A stretch of 64,000 nt of DNA from Streptosporangium amethystogenes (GTDB lineage Bacteria > Actinomycetota > Actinomycetes > Streptosporangiales > Streptosporangiaceae). The stretch covers positions 186,001-250,000 of the forward strand of contig NZ_JOEQ01000011.1 of NCBI RefSeq assembly GCF_000721075.1. The letters run 5' to 3'. The translations under genes and the position numbers were made by a program. Of the stretch, positions 50,558 through 60,010 are shown piece by piece (positions within the stretch are counted from its first letter, which is position 1; the number at the start of each line of letters is the position of its first letter). The notes under the pieces are model-generated. The model worked only from the letters and a program-made list of their open reading frames with translations. It searched no databases and was not told the origin of the DNA.

Positions 50558-53299
50558 CTAACCACCCGCCGTTCCGTCCGTCACCCGGATCGCGGACACG
50601 TCGCCGATCGTGCTCCCGACGTATACCAGGCCGCCCGCCGTCACCGGGGTCGTCCTGATCTGGCCGCCGGTCCGGTAGGTCCACCGGGTCGTGCCGGTGG
50701 CGGCGTCGAGCGCGTGCAGGTGGCCGGCGACGTTCCCGACGTACACGACGCCGCGTGCCACCAGCGGGCGGGCCCTGACGCCGTCACCGGCGGGGAAGTC
50801 CCAGCGCCGCGTGCCCGAGGCGGCGTCCAGTGCGTAGAGCCGGCCGTTGACGTGACGCAGGTACACGGTGCCGCGGTCCACGACGAGGCCGCCGTAGATG
50901 CCGTTGGCACTGCCGGGTGCGAAGTCCCACGACTTCCGGCCGGTGGCGGCGTCCAGCTTGTGCAGCACGCCGTCGCCGCCGCCGACGTACACCGCCCCGC
51001 CGCTCACCACGGGGCCTGCGGTGATCCGGACGCCGGCCGGGAAGCTCCACCGTGGCCTGCCGGTGGCGCGATCCAGCGCGTGCAGGTGGCCGTTCTCGGT
51101 CGGTACGTAGATAGTTGTGCCGCTCGTTACCAGATTGAGGAAAGAGGTCCCCTTGGCCGCCCGGAAGCGCCAGCGCTGCTTCCCGGAGGCGGTGTCCAGT
51201 GCGTACACCGTGCCGTCGCTGCTGCCGACATGGACGATGTCCCCGGCCACCGACGGCGTGCTGAAATGGATGTCCCCGCCGACCCTGGCGCGCCATCGCG
51301 GTCGGCCGGTGGCCGCGTCCAGCGCGAGGACCTCGGAGTTCCTGCCGCACGCGTACACCGTGCCCGCAGCCAGCACGATGCTGCTCCACGCGTCGACCCG
51401 GCGGCTCCATCGCAACCGGCCCGATGCCGCGTCCAGGGAAACGATCCGGCCGGCGTCGTTCCCGGCGTACACGGCGCCGCCGGTCACCGCCAGATAGGAG
51501 ATGGTGCTACCACTCTGGTGGCTCCACCGCCTCGCGCCCGAGGCGGCGTCCAGCGCGTACACGTTGCCGTCGAAACTGCCGGCGTACACGGTGCCGCCCG
51601 CGAGTACGAGGTCGTCGACGCTGCCGTCGGCCGGGAAGCTCCAGCCGGCATGGCGGGTGCGGCGGGGGCCGTCGCCGGGGACGGCGGCTCCCGGCTGGTA
51701 TCGGGCCAGCAGGTTCCGCTGGAGCAGCGGGGTGAGCCGCCGGACGGCCTGCCGCGAGGTGGACCTCAGGCGGACGAGGACCGGCCCCGCGACGACGATG
51801 GACTCGTCCAGCGATCTGCCCGGCACCTGGGGGGTGTGCGTTACGGCGTGGGGGCTCTCGTAGGCGGGATCGTAAACGCCGCTCTCCTTGATCTGGGCGA
51901 CTTCGGTGCCGAACGCCTTCCGCGCGGCGGCGGGGGAGGGGAACACCCAGTCCACCAGGACGGAGACGACGGCCTCCTCGTCCGTCGGCGGTATCCAGTC
52001 GCAGGCCACGGGTTTCGGCGGCGTCACCCCCGCCAGGGTCCTCATCCCGGGGTTGGGACGGTAGCCGGCCCCGGCGACGTCCACGTCGCGGCCGGTCAGG
52101 AGGGCGCAGGCGTCCGGCCAGGCGGTCAGGGGGACCTCGCCGAACGGGGCCGGCGCGGTGGACGGTCCATGGGTCGCCTGGTAGGCGACGATCCGGCCCG
52201 CCCTGTCGTAGACGAAGGCCATGCCCGGAGCCGTTCCCATCAGGACCGCGCGGGAGCGTGGTGTGTCGACGGGCAACCCGCTGAGGCGGCCGGTGACGGT
52301 GTTCAGGGAGATCAGGAAGGCCGGCATGGGCCAGTCGCCGCTGCGGACATCCAAAAACCCCCTGTCCGAGATGCTGGGATAGCCGCCGATGAAGAGGGGG
52401 TGGCTCCAGTGCTCCGGTTCCGTGGCCCGGGTGGGCGGGCGGCGCTCGACGGCCTCGCGGGCGGTGGACAGCCGCAGGCCCTCCGGAGAGTAGAACGCCT
52501 CGACGTCTCCGACCTGGACGTACACGTATCCGTCCGCGCCGGCTGTGAGCCCGAGCCTGGGCGAACTCTCCGCCTCCGTCTCCGACGGCAGCGAGACGGG
52601 GAACGGGATCGAGCGCGTCCAGCGGGGCCGCAGGGTGCGGGGATCCACCGAGGAGAGCTCGATCCGGTTCCCCGCGCAGGAGCTGAGCAGCATGATCGCC
52701 TGAGAGGTGGCGTCGCCGTGCGGATCGCAGTGCCGTGGCTGGGTCGTCCGCGCCGTCGGCCTGCCGGTCCAAAGGTCGAGCGTGGTGAGGGTGACGGGGT
52801 CGGCCTGCCGGTCGTGGACCGTGACGCCTCCTTCGGTCACCATGATGCTCAGCCCGAGATGGCGGCTACCGGCCTCCGCCGGGCCGTCGGCGGAGGTGGT
52901 GACCGTACGCCGCCACAGCGGGGCGCCGGTGGCGAGTTCGTGGCCGGACACGAGGTGGCCGGCCACGCCGGACACCTCTCTCGACACGATGATCGTCCCG
53001 GCCGCGACCCACACATCGGTGATGGGGGCGGAGCCGCCGGGGTCGGCCGGGATGCTGTAGCGCCTCCTGCCGGTGAGCGGGTCGTGGACCGAGACGGTCC
53101 CCTGCGGTGTCACCACGGCGAGGGCCTCGCCGGACACCCCGTAGCGGAGGTTCTCGACAGCCGCCGGATCCTCGACGTTGGCGGGCATGGACCACAGGGC
53201 ACGCCATCCGGTCGGCGCCCAGGGGAGGCGCGGCGCGTCCGCCGCCACGGCCGAGCCGGTCGCCAGGGCCACGGCCAGCAGGAGTGCGAGCCGGCGCAC
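50558..53299 (-). CDS. Secreted PQQ-type beta-propeller protein
   Basis: A 913-residue exported protein with a signal sequence (VRRLALLLAVALATGSAVAA). The C-terminal ~390 residues form about ten PQQ/quinoprotein-like blades of the pattern VYVGxxDGxVYALDAATGxxRW. The N-terminal half has more divergent blade-like repeats (VSVHDPLTGRRRY) and a domain with Cys pairs (ACALL and ACDW). Such propellers usually bind partners rather than act as dehydrogenases; the PQQ-binding enzyme residues are not evident. GTG 53299 has GAAGGGG upstream; an in-frame GTG at 53308 would overlap the preceding gene. It is co-oriented with the one-TM gene upstream. Confidence 0.85.
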   Translation of the reverse strand: MRRLALLLAVALATGSAVAADAPRLPWAPTGWRALWSMPANVEDPAAVENLRYGVSGEALAVVTPQGTVSVHDPLTGRRRYSIPADPGGSAPITDVWVAAGTIIVSREVSGVAGHLVSGHELATGAPLWRRTVTTSADGPAEAGSRHLGLSIMVTEGGVTVHDRQADPVTLTTLDLWTGRPTARTTQPRHCDPHGDATSQAIMLLSSCAGNRIELSSVDPRTLRPRWTRSIPFPVSLPSETEAESSPRLGLTAGADGYVYVQVGDVEAFYSPEGLRLSTAREAVERRPPTRATEPEHWSHPLFIGGYPSISDRGFLDVRSGDWPMPAFLISLNTVTGRLSGLPVDTPRSRAVLMGTAPGMAFVYDRAGRIVAYQATHGPSTAPAPFGEVPLTAWPDACALLTGRDVDVAGAGYRPNPGMRTLAGVTPPKPVACDWIPPTDEEAVVSVLVDWVFPSPAAARKAFGTEVAQIKESGVYDPAYESPHAVTHTPQVPGRSLDESIVVAGPVLVRLRSTSRQAVRRLTPLLQRNLLARYQPGAAVPGDGPRRTRHAGWSFPADGSVDDLVLAGGTVYAGSFDGNVYALDAASGARRWSHQSGSTISYLAVTGGAVYAGNDAGRIVSLDAASGRLRWSRRVDAWSSIVLAAGTVYACGRNSEVLALDAATGRPRWRARVGGDIHFSTPSVAGDIVHVGSSDGTVYALDTASGKQRWRFRAAKGTSFLNLVTSGTTIYVPTENGHLHALDRATGRPRWSFPAGVRITAGPVVSGGAVYVGGGDGVLHKLDAATGRKSWDFAPGSANGIYGGLVVDRGTVYLRHVNGRLYALDAASGTRRWDFPAGDGVRARPLVARGVVYVGNVAGHLHALDAATGTTRWTYRTGGQIRTTPVTAGGLVYVGSTIGDVSAIRVTDGTAGG

Positions 53300-53301
53300 G
53301 G

Positions 53302-54195
53302 TCAGCACCCCTTCGTCTTCGGGAACATGACGCACACCCTGGCGGCGGGTACCGGCGTCCACCCGTCCGGCGGCGCCTCCTCGTAGACGGAGCGGAAGGT
53401 ATCGGCCTCGCCGGTCAGCCGGAACGGGGCCCCGTCCGGCCCCTTGATCACGATCTGCTCGGTCCGGTCGTCCGCCAGCACCGTGGCCAGGAGGTCGAAC
53501 TCGTAGTACGCCTTCTTGCCCTTGATCGATACGCTCAGCGTGATCCGCTCGTCCCGTTTGAGGTCGATCTGCTTCTTCGAGAAGTACGAGATGTCAGGGT
53601 CCTCGGCTGTGGTGAAACGGGGCACCGGCCGATCGAGATCGGCGAGGAGTTCGACGGTGTCGGCCTCTCCGGCGGTCGTGGCCTTCAGAAACGCGCCGTC
53701 CGATCGCGGTTTGCGGGTGAGGACGCGCGGCTTGATGTCGACGATGCGCAGGCTGTTGCGGTTTCCCACCAGGACGACCGTGGCGTTCATCCAATCGGTC
53801 ACGGAGCCGTGGTGGCGGTTCAACAGCGCGGCGCGCTTCTCGGCGGCCGCCCTGCCCAGCAGAATGCCCCGTTCTTCCGGATCGGTCACCGGCTCCCGCA
53901 GGACGATGTCCCGCTCGTCGTACTGGATGGCCACGTGGCCGATCGTGACGGGGGGCGCGCCGCTGATCCGGCCGATCGCGTCGGTCCCGCGGGAGGTGAA
54001 CCAGTCGGTGAACACCACGCCGACGGCCGCGATGAGCGCGGCGCTGACGATGCCCGCCACCCATGTCCGCGCCGTCTTCCAGCCGCCGCTACCGCCGCCG
54101 TCGTCGGTCGGCGCGGCTGGCTCCTCCCGTGGCGGCTGTCTCTCGACACCGGCCCGGGTGTTTTTTCCGGTCTTGCTCCTGCGACCTTTTCCCAT
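53302..54195 (-). CDS. Single-pass membrane protein of unknown function
   Basis: A 297-residue protein with a charged, disordered cytoplasmic N-terminus, one transmembrane helix near residues 43-64 and an extracytoplasmic domain of ~230 residues ending in a Cys. The domain has alternating beta-like segments; one contains KGKKAYYEFDLLATVLAD. I do not recognise the family. Its stop overlaps the beginning of the PQQ-type gene region by a few bases or abuts it, so the two are probably an operon for a cell-surface complex. Confidence 0.75.
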   Translation of the reverse strand: MGKGRRSKTGKNTRAGVERQPPREEPAAPTDDGGGSGGWKTARTWVAGIVSAALIAAVGVVFTDWFTSRGTDAIGRISGAPPVTIGHVAIQYDERDIVLREPVTDPEERGILLGRAAAEKRAALLNRHHGSVTDWMNATVVLVGNRNSLRIVDIKPRVLTRKPRSDGAFLKATTAGEADTVELLADLDRPVPRFTTAEDPDISYFSKKQIDLKRDERITLSVSIKGKKAYYEFDLLATVLADDRTEQIVIKGPDGAPFRLTGEADTFRSVYEEAPPDGWTPVPAARVCVMFPKTKGC

Positions 54196-54488
54196 AAGCG
54201 ATATATCCCTCGGGCGTGCGGATATACGAACAGGGTGCGACTAGGCGACGAGCATAACGTCCATTACGTCGCGCCGCAGGGTCGCGCGCATCGGAAGGTC
54301 CCTGACAGACCTGATCCGTACATCGGGTGAGGGCAGTGGTCTTTGAGCGCGGGTAATAAGGAAGAAGAAGGCGATATGTCGGTGCTAACCTTCCGGGGTC
54401 GGCCGCGGGACTTCGGTGCGACTTCCGGGACCCGCCTTTGAAGCGATGATTCGCAGCTCGTGCCCCCATTCCCCGGCCGACCCCGTAC
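54196..54488. promoter_or_regulatory. Intergenic region upstream of the vWA/ARPP pair
   Basis: Divergent promoter region between the one-TM gene and the vWA-like gene. I looked for a tRNA-like or Y-RNA-like sequence because some TROVE proteins have one next to them; no GGTTCGAATCC-type T-arm is present. No clear promoter pair was found. Confidence 0.35.
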
Positions 54489-55941
54489 ATGACCCCCGGA
54501 GGCGGCGATCGAGACTCGCGTCGAGACCAGTGCGGATCTGATCGCCGCCGAGGACGTCCTGCTGTTCGTGAACGCGGCGATCACCGCCACCGGCCAGCGT
54601 GAGTTCCACTCCGGGGCGGAGGAGCAGAGTCTCTCGCTGGACTTCCTGCACGACTACCTGATGGGCAACTACCGCGACCTGTACGCGGCCACCCTCGCCC
54701 TGGACGTCAACGACCACAACGCCGTACTGATCGCCAGAAACCTGCTGGTCACGGCGGGGGAGGCGGACCCGGAGCAGCGCCTGGCCGAAGGGCGCCTGAT
54801 CGCCCGGCGGCTGGCCCTGCTGCCGCCGCCCCGGGTGTACGGGCTCTTCCGCGAGCTGCGCCGCGCCAGGGTCAACAACCGGCGGACCAGGGCGATCATG
54901 CGGGACTGGCTGGCCGCCCGTCCAGACCTCGCGTTCGACGCGGTGAAGTACCGAGGCGCCGTCAAGGCCGCCGTCCGCCACGCCCACCTGAGCCCGGCCG
55001 GGGAACTGGGGCCGTTCCTGTTCACCCCGCACCGGCCGGCCGCCTACACCACACCGATCCTGGAGACCTGGCGGCGGGCCCACTACGAGCAGGCCGCGCT
55101 GTACGAGCTGCCCTACACGGTGGCGGAGGGGTTCGCGGCGAAGCACCGCGTCAACCGCGCCACCTTCCTGGAGCGCATCGCGCCCCGGCTCACCCGGCTG
55201 GAGCGATTGCGCCTGCAGGAGTCGGCGCGCGGCCTGAAGGTCGACGCGGTGCGGGCCGACCTCACCACGATGCCGCTGACCCGGCTGGCGTCGTACGTGC
55301 TGGCCCTCTCACTGGATGATCGGGTGCGCCGCCGCGCCGAGCTGACGACGGCGTTGCGCGCGGCCGCCCGGCGGACCGCGGGCGACCAGGCAGGGAGCTG
55401 GGGCGCGGTGGTCGCCGTCCTCGACGACAGCTTCTCCGCGTACGGCTCGGGGCACAAGCGCCGCCGTCCGCTCGCCGTCGCGCTGGCCTGCCATTTCCTG
55501 CTGGAGGCACTGGCCGCCGAGTACACGCCGCTGTGGCTGTCGGGCCGGACGGACGCGTTGCTCGTCCATCCGTACGGGGCGACACCGCTCGGCGAGCGCA
55601 TCCTGGACGGCCTCGAACGCGGGCCCGGGCGCCTGGTCATCGTCTCCGACGGATGGGACAACTCACCGCCGGGGCTCGCCGGAGAGGTACTGCGGATCTG
55701 GCGCACCCGGCTCGACCCGCACCACAGCCGCGCCGTCGTGCACCTCAACCCGGTGTACGACGCCGCCGACTTCGACGTACGGCGGCTGGCGCCCACCGTC
55801 CCGACCGCCGGGATTCGCGACGCCGAGAACCTGGTCGCCCTGGTGGAACTGGCCCGGTTCGCGGAGGGGCGCACCGGGATCTTCGAGCTCCGTGCCCACC
55901 TGGCGCGCCGCGTCGAGGGGTTCCTGCGGGAGGACACATGA
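54489..55941 (+). CDS. TROVE-like protein with C-terminal vWA domain; apparent frame break at codon 3
   Basis: The first ~270 residues are helical (DFLHDYLMGNYRDLYAATLA, RRARVNNRRTRAIMRDWLAA), resembling HEAT-type TROVE modules that bind RNA in Ro60/Rsr. They are followed by a vWA-like domain with the MIDAS-type motif DDSFS (residue 286 counted from GTG 54568) and IVSDGWD later. The intact frame as written starts at GTG 54568, but upstream residues EAAIETRVETSADLIAAEDV are plainly coding; ATG 54489 would reach them if the run of five C at 54493-54497 were four. The stop overlaps the next start (ATGA). The vWA call is fair; TROVE is inference. Confidence 0.75.
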
Positions 55942-57092
55942 CAGATCTCGCCCTCACCGGGCTCACCACCCGTCCCTCGCAGGCCTGGGGTGGCGTACGG
56001 CTCGTCCCGCTGGTCCGCGAGGAGCCGATCGAGGACCTGCGGCTCGACGCCCGCCTCTACGACGCGGAGTTCGGCGTCGTCCAGGTGAACTCGCGGACCG
56101 AGTACTTCTCCTACATTCCGCACGGGTTCGTGGCGAGCTGGACGCGCGACGGCACTCCCGCCGCGGCGTACGGCACCCAGCTGCGGGGGCCGGCGGAGCG
56201 TGACCGCACGCCCAGCCGGATGCCGCTGCGGTTCCACCGCCGGATGGCTCGCCGAGCCGACCGGAACCGGCTGCGCTTCCTGCCGCTGCACCTGGCGCTG
56301 GAGGGGTACCTGGCGCTGCACTTCGGCGGTCCGGAGATCGTGTGGGAGGAATGGTCGCACCGCGCGGTCAGCCACGGGCTCTCGCCTCGCGTCGAGGAGG
56401 CGTACACCGGCGCCGCGGTCAGCGGCCTGCAGGACGCCTTTCGCGTCTTCGAGATCCACCCTGGTCAGTGCGGTGTCCTCGTCTACGTCGCGGACGCGCT
56501 CGCCGCCGCGTTCGTGGTGCCGCACCCCGATGACTACCGTGCCCTGTACGCCACCCTCGTGCACGATCTGTACGGTGAGCTGATCTACCACTACGCGATG
56601 CTCAGCGGGCCGGTGCCCGATTTCCGGGCCCGCATCGTGGACGCGACGGTGCACTCACTCGCCGACCTGCGCGCGCGGGCCCGCCGGCAGCAGGACGAAT
56701 GGGCGGCCTTCCACGACCGGGTCATGGCGGGCGGGCTGCTGGACGCGGACTACACGTACCAGCACGTCTACGAGATGGGCGGGTATCGGCTGTCCCGCTT
56801 CCTGCCGCCCTTCGAACGTCGGCGGGAGAACCACATCGGCGAGCTCATCACCGACGGCACCGGCCGGCTCGCGTACCTCAAGACGTTCCGCCTGTCGGAG
56901 AACCAGATCCGCCGCGGTCATCTGCTGACCAGTCTCGCCGCCGCCGACTGGAACCTGGCCGACACCGCCGTCGCGCTCGGCGTGACCGAGCCGCAACTCG
57001 GCCTGCGCATCGAGGCCGCGGGCTTCGGCCACCTGCTCCGCCAGGACGTCCTCGACCACTACCGGGCCCAGGTCCGCCGCGGTGACCGGTGA
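55938..57092 (+). CDS. ARPP-like protein
   Basis: A 384-residue protein that begins with the pattern SQAWGGVRLVPLVREEPIED, which from memory matches ARPP domain proteins (named for association with ADP-ribosylglycohydrolase and rhodanese-phosphatase genes). The C-terminal ~60 residues contain a FIS-like helix-turn-helix (LLTSLAAADWNLADTAVALG). It is translationally coupled to the vWA/TROVE-like gene. Such pairs have been discussed in the context of RNA repair or biological conflict. No catalytic residues can be pointed to. Confidence 0.7.
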   Translation: MTDLALTGLTTRPSQAWGGVRLVPLVREEPIEDLRLDARLYDAEFGVVQVNSRTEYFSYIPHGFVASWTRDGTPAAAYGTQLRGPAERDRTPSRMPLRFHRRMARRADRNRLRFLPLHLALEGYLALHFGGPEIVWEEWSHRAVSHGLSPRVEEAYTGAAVSGLQDAFRVFEIHPGQCGVLVYVADALAAAFVVPHPDDYRALYATLVHDLYGELIYHYAMLSGPVPDFRARIVDATVHSLADLRARARRQQDEWAAFHDRVMAGGLLDADYTYQHVYEMGGYRLSRFLPPFERRRENHIGELITDGTGRLAYLKTFRLSENQIRRGHLLTSLAAADWNLADTAVALGVTEPQLGLRIEAAGFGHLLRQDVLDHYRAQVRRGDR

Positions 57093-57134
57093 CCGGTGAC
57101 CGCCCAGGATCGGCACAGGCGCTATCGGCGTAGG

Positions 57135-57425
57135 TCAGTACCGCGTGGCGGAGGACGGGACCTTGGCCGGGGCGGAGCGGAGTTCCTCTTCGAGGGCGTC
57201 GACGAGCGCCCCGGCCGCCTGGCGTAGCCGTACGCGGCGGGCGGTGAGGTCTTCGGTGAACGTCCGGGCCTTCGGGCCCACCCAGGTCCGCTGGCCGGTG
57301 AGCCGGCCGTGGGCCGGGTCGAGAGCGGCCTCCAGGATGGCGACCCGTGCCCTGACCTCCGTCAACGTCTGTTCCAGCAGTTGACGCCGCGGGTTGGGCA
57401 CCAGGTCCTCCGGGCGAGAATTCAT
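57135..57425 (-). CDS. WXG100-like small helical protein
   Basis: A 96-residue all-helical protein with a central WVG motif (TWVGPKARTF) between two helices, which is the WXG100 layout of ESX-type secreted proteins. It lies in a neighbourhood with a large DUF6571-like protein and an RHS toxin. No secretion ATPase is seen in the window. It is divergent from the lipoprotein gene. Confidence 0.6.
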   Translation of the reverse strand: MNSRPEDLVPNPRRQLLEQTLTEVRARVAILEAALDPAHGRLTGQRTWVGPKARTFTEDLTARRVRLRQAAGALVDALEEELRSAPAKVPSSATRY

Positions 57426-57510
57426 TTATTCCTCTTCGGATGCGGATACATCGGACGGACTATTGGACATTATTGGATCTATGGCACCTCGGCCAGTGCT
57501 GGAGGAATGC

Positions 57511-57954
57511 ATGACACGTTTTGTGCGGTGTGGCGTTCTGATGTGTGCGGTGGGGCTGCTGACGGTGTCCGGATGTGGGGACAGCGGGCCTACGGCGGCG
57601 GAGGCGGGTGAGACCCTCAAATCACATATCACTGGGTTGATGAAGGAGAGCCACGTTCTTGATGTCCGCATCACGGATTCTGGTGGGCGCGATATTCCAT
57701 GCGGAGAAGGAAAGGCCAAACGAACCTTCGCGGCTACGGCGAGGGATGCCGCGTCGCAACGTGATCCAGGCGGGCTCAATACCTACATGCTCGGTGTGCT
57801 CTCCTCGGTTGCCCCTTACCGGATTGCTGAAGATCAGGGAAACGCTCCTATTCGGCTTGCCAATGACACATACAAGACGATGATCATCTTGGAGTCGCCA
57901 GGTAACGGGCAATACGGAGTGCGGGGCGAGACCGAGTGTCTTCCGACTTCGTGA
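57511..57954 (+). CDS. Lipoprotein of unknown function
   Basis: A 147-residue protein with a lipoprotein signal: MTRFVRCGVLMCAVGLLTVS then GC, so the lipidated Cys is about residue 22. The mature part is a small mixed domain with two more cysteines (DIPCGEGKAKRTF and TECLPTS). I do not recognise the family. GGAGGA lies five bases before the ATG. Its stop is one base from the stop of the convergent DUF6571-like gene. Confidence 0.8.
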   Translation: MTRFVRCGVLMCAVGLLTVSGCGDSGPTAAEAGETLKSHITGLMKESHVLDVRITDSGGRDIPCGEGKAKRTFAATARDAASQRDPGGLNTYMLGVLSSVAPYRIAEDQGNAPIRLANDTYKTMIILESPGNGQYGVRGETECLPTS

Positions 57955-57955
57955 G

Positions 57956-59998
57956 CTAGCTATCGTAGGCCAATCCGCGCTCTCTGCTCAGTTTGTTGCC
58001 ACCTTCGAACCGACTCGCCATCTTTTGGGATAGATCACCTATTGATAGCTCGTCCTCGCTGCCCATCCCGTTGGCCGCCGCCCACCGCTCGAAGGACTCC
58101 AACCCCTTGTTGCCCTGCTTGGCCAGTTCGGCGAACGGTCTGAGGTTGCTCTTGGCGTCGGTGATGGACACCCCGGGTGGGCAGCTGGCCTGGAACTCGG
58201 CGGCAGTCACCTTCGGGGTGAAACCATTGGCCATGAGCAGTTGCGCGTAGGTGTGCTGGCGGCTGAGGGTGGCCGCCCGGTCCTCCTTGTTGGCCTTGTC
58301 CATCCGGGTCTCGTCCTCATCACCGAAGGCGCCGTCGGCGGCGAGGGTGGTGCTCAACGCGAACCAGGCGAAGTCGTACGCCAGGGTCGGCGCGGCGAAG
58401 ATGCTGGTCAGCGCGATGGCGGTGTCGCGGGTGAAGTTCACCAGGTTCTTCCGCTGTTCGTCGACCATGTCCAGGTCGCCCTGGACCTTCTCGATCGCGG
58501 CCAGCTCGAAGCCGCGTACGTTGCCCAGGGCGGTGAACGCCTTGTCCAGGTGTTCGACGTCCCCGGTGCGCCGGGCCGTCGCCGAGGCGTCGGTGATGAG
58601 CTGCTGGGAGAAGCGGCCCATGCCCTGGTCGAACGGGGCGAGGTTCCTGGCTGAGTCGGCGAAGGTCTTCAGGAAGTCGTAGGTGTCCTTCGGGCTCAGG
58701 GTGAACGCCGCCGTGGTGCCGAAGGCCGAGGTGAAGGGCTTGAGCGTGCTGGCCTCGGTCATGTTGGCGTCGCCGATGTTCGCGCCCTCGGTGATCTCGG
58801 CGGCATAGGCGCCGGCCAGCGTCGACATGAAGATCCTGGCTCCCGGCGCGACCTCCATCGGGGTGGCCGGGGTGTCCTCGGTGCCGTCGGTGTCCTTGAG
58901 GTCGCCCATGATGGTCATGACGTTGAAGGCGAACGTCGCGGCCTCGGGGCTGTGCGGGCCCTTCTCATAGGCGCCGCCTCCGGCGGCGAGCATCCGGCCG
59001 AACTCCGTGCTGATGTCGAAGTCCATGCCCGCAGGTCGCTGAAAGGCGTGTTCGGGGCTTTCCATCCGGTTGAGCTCGGTGAACAGGTCTCTGAGGTCCT
59101 CGTGCGACATGGCGTTGAACAGGCCCCTGGCCACTTCGGGGTTGTTCGCCAGGGCGGGCAGCAGCGGGACGAGATCGGTCTTCCAGCGCCGGGGGCGGGT
59201 GCCGTCGCCGTCGCCGACCGGTTTTCCCACTCTGCCACGCGCTATCTCGGTGAGCCACGCGGCGGGGAACATGCCGTACCGGAGCAGGGACGCCAGCTCG
59301 CCGTCCGGTGCCTTCTTGAGGTTGTCCGCCTGCCACTCCGAGCCGAGCAGGGCCGGCTGCCCGCCGACCGCGGTGGCCAGGGCGTCGCCGATCACCTTCC
59401 GGTGCCCGTCGGCCGCCTTCTTGTCGTACCTGTCCAGACGACCGAGCATGCCGAGCATGCCCTGCGGGCCGATGACCCGGAAGAACCCGGCGGTCAGATA
59501 GGCGTCCTGCTGCCCGTCGGCGAGCTTGCCGAGGATCCGGTCGTAGGCGGCATCGGGCAGGCCGAGGGTGGAGGAGGGAAGTAGCGAGAGTTGAAAGGCG
59601 AGTTCGGTGCCTTTCTTGGCACTGCCCGCCGGGGACTTTCCGGTCTTCTCGTCGTAGGGCAGCAGCCCCCACTGGAACGGGTTCCGGAACAGGCCGCTGC
59701 TCCACGCCGAGGACCGCCCCGGCAGGTCGACCTCCACTGCCAGCATGGGCAGGTCCTGGTTGATCGTCTGCAGGCGTTTGCGCAGCCCCAGAAGCTCGTC
59801 GCTGACCCAGCCGTCGATCTCCCTGATCGGCAGCAGTCCCACCGCCGACACCTCGGCCGTCGCGAGGAGTTGCCGGATCCGCTCGGTCTGCTCACTGATC
59901 ACGTCGCGGCCGCGTTCCAGCGCGGTGATGAAGCCCTGCATCAGCTCGGGGTCGATTCCGGCGAAGTCCGGCGACAAAGGCCCCGTTTCTGGTGACAT
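57956..59998 (-). CDS. Large helical protein of the DUF6571 type
   Basis: About 680 residues, with a coiled helical N-terminus (PELMQGFITALERGRDVISEQ) followed by long helical segments and no enzymatic motif. The pattern fits DUF6571, a family of actinobacterial proteins encoded near WXG100 genes, likely substrates or partners of type VII secretion. A hydrophobic stretch near residues 540-566 (SIFAAPTLAYDFAWFALST) could insert in membranes. ATG 59998 is preferred; ATG 60010 is four codons upstream. The WXG100-like gene lies downstream on the same strand beyond the lipoprotein gene. Confidence 0.75.
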   Translation of the reverse strand: MSPETGPLSPDFAGIDPELMQGFITALERGRDVISEQTERIRQLLATAEVSAVGLLPIREIDGWVSDELLGLRKRLQTINQDLPMLAVEVDLPGRSSAWSSGLFRNPFQWGLLPYDEKTGKSPAGSAKKGTELAFQLSLLPSSTLGLPDAAYDRILGKLADGQQDAYLTAGFFRVIGPQGMLGMLGRLDRYDKKAADGHRKVIGDALATAVGGQPALLGSEWQADNLKKAPDGELASLLRYGMFPAAWLTEIARGRVGKPVGDGDGTRPRRWKTDLVPLLPALANNPEVARGLFNAMSHEDLRDLFTELNRMESPEHAFQRPAGMDFDISTEFGRMLAAGGGAYEKGPHSPEAATFAFNVMTIMGDLKDTDGTEDTPATPMEVAPGARIFMSTLAGAYAAEITEGANIGDANMTEASTLKPFTSAFGTTAAFTLSPKDTYDFLKTFADSARNLAPFDQGMGRFSQQLITDASATARRTGDVEHLDKAFTALGNVRGFELAAIEKVQGDLDMVDEQRKNLVNFTRDTAIALTSIFAAPTLAYDFAWFALSTTLAADGAFGDEDETRMDKANKEDRAATLSRQHTYAQLLMANGFTPKVTAAEFQASCPPGVSITDAKSNLRPFAELAKQGNKGLESFERWAAANGMGSEDELSIGDLSQKMASRFEGGNKLSRERGLAYDS

Positions 59999-60010
59999 CG
60001 CCCCCACCAT

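Noticed and set aside
50141..53386. Open frame of 1081 codons on the plus strand
   Set aside because: It is antisense to the PQQ-type propeller gene. The sequence is low-complexity and without family similarity, as expected from GC-rich codon bias on the opposite strand.
54196..54488. Possible Y-RNA or tRNA-like gene next to the TROVE-like gene
   Set aside because: No T-arm-like sequence or convincing cloverleaf was found, although an unusual RNA cannot be excluded without folding tools.
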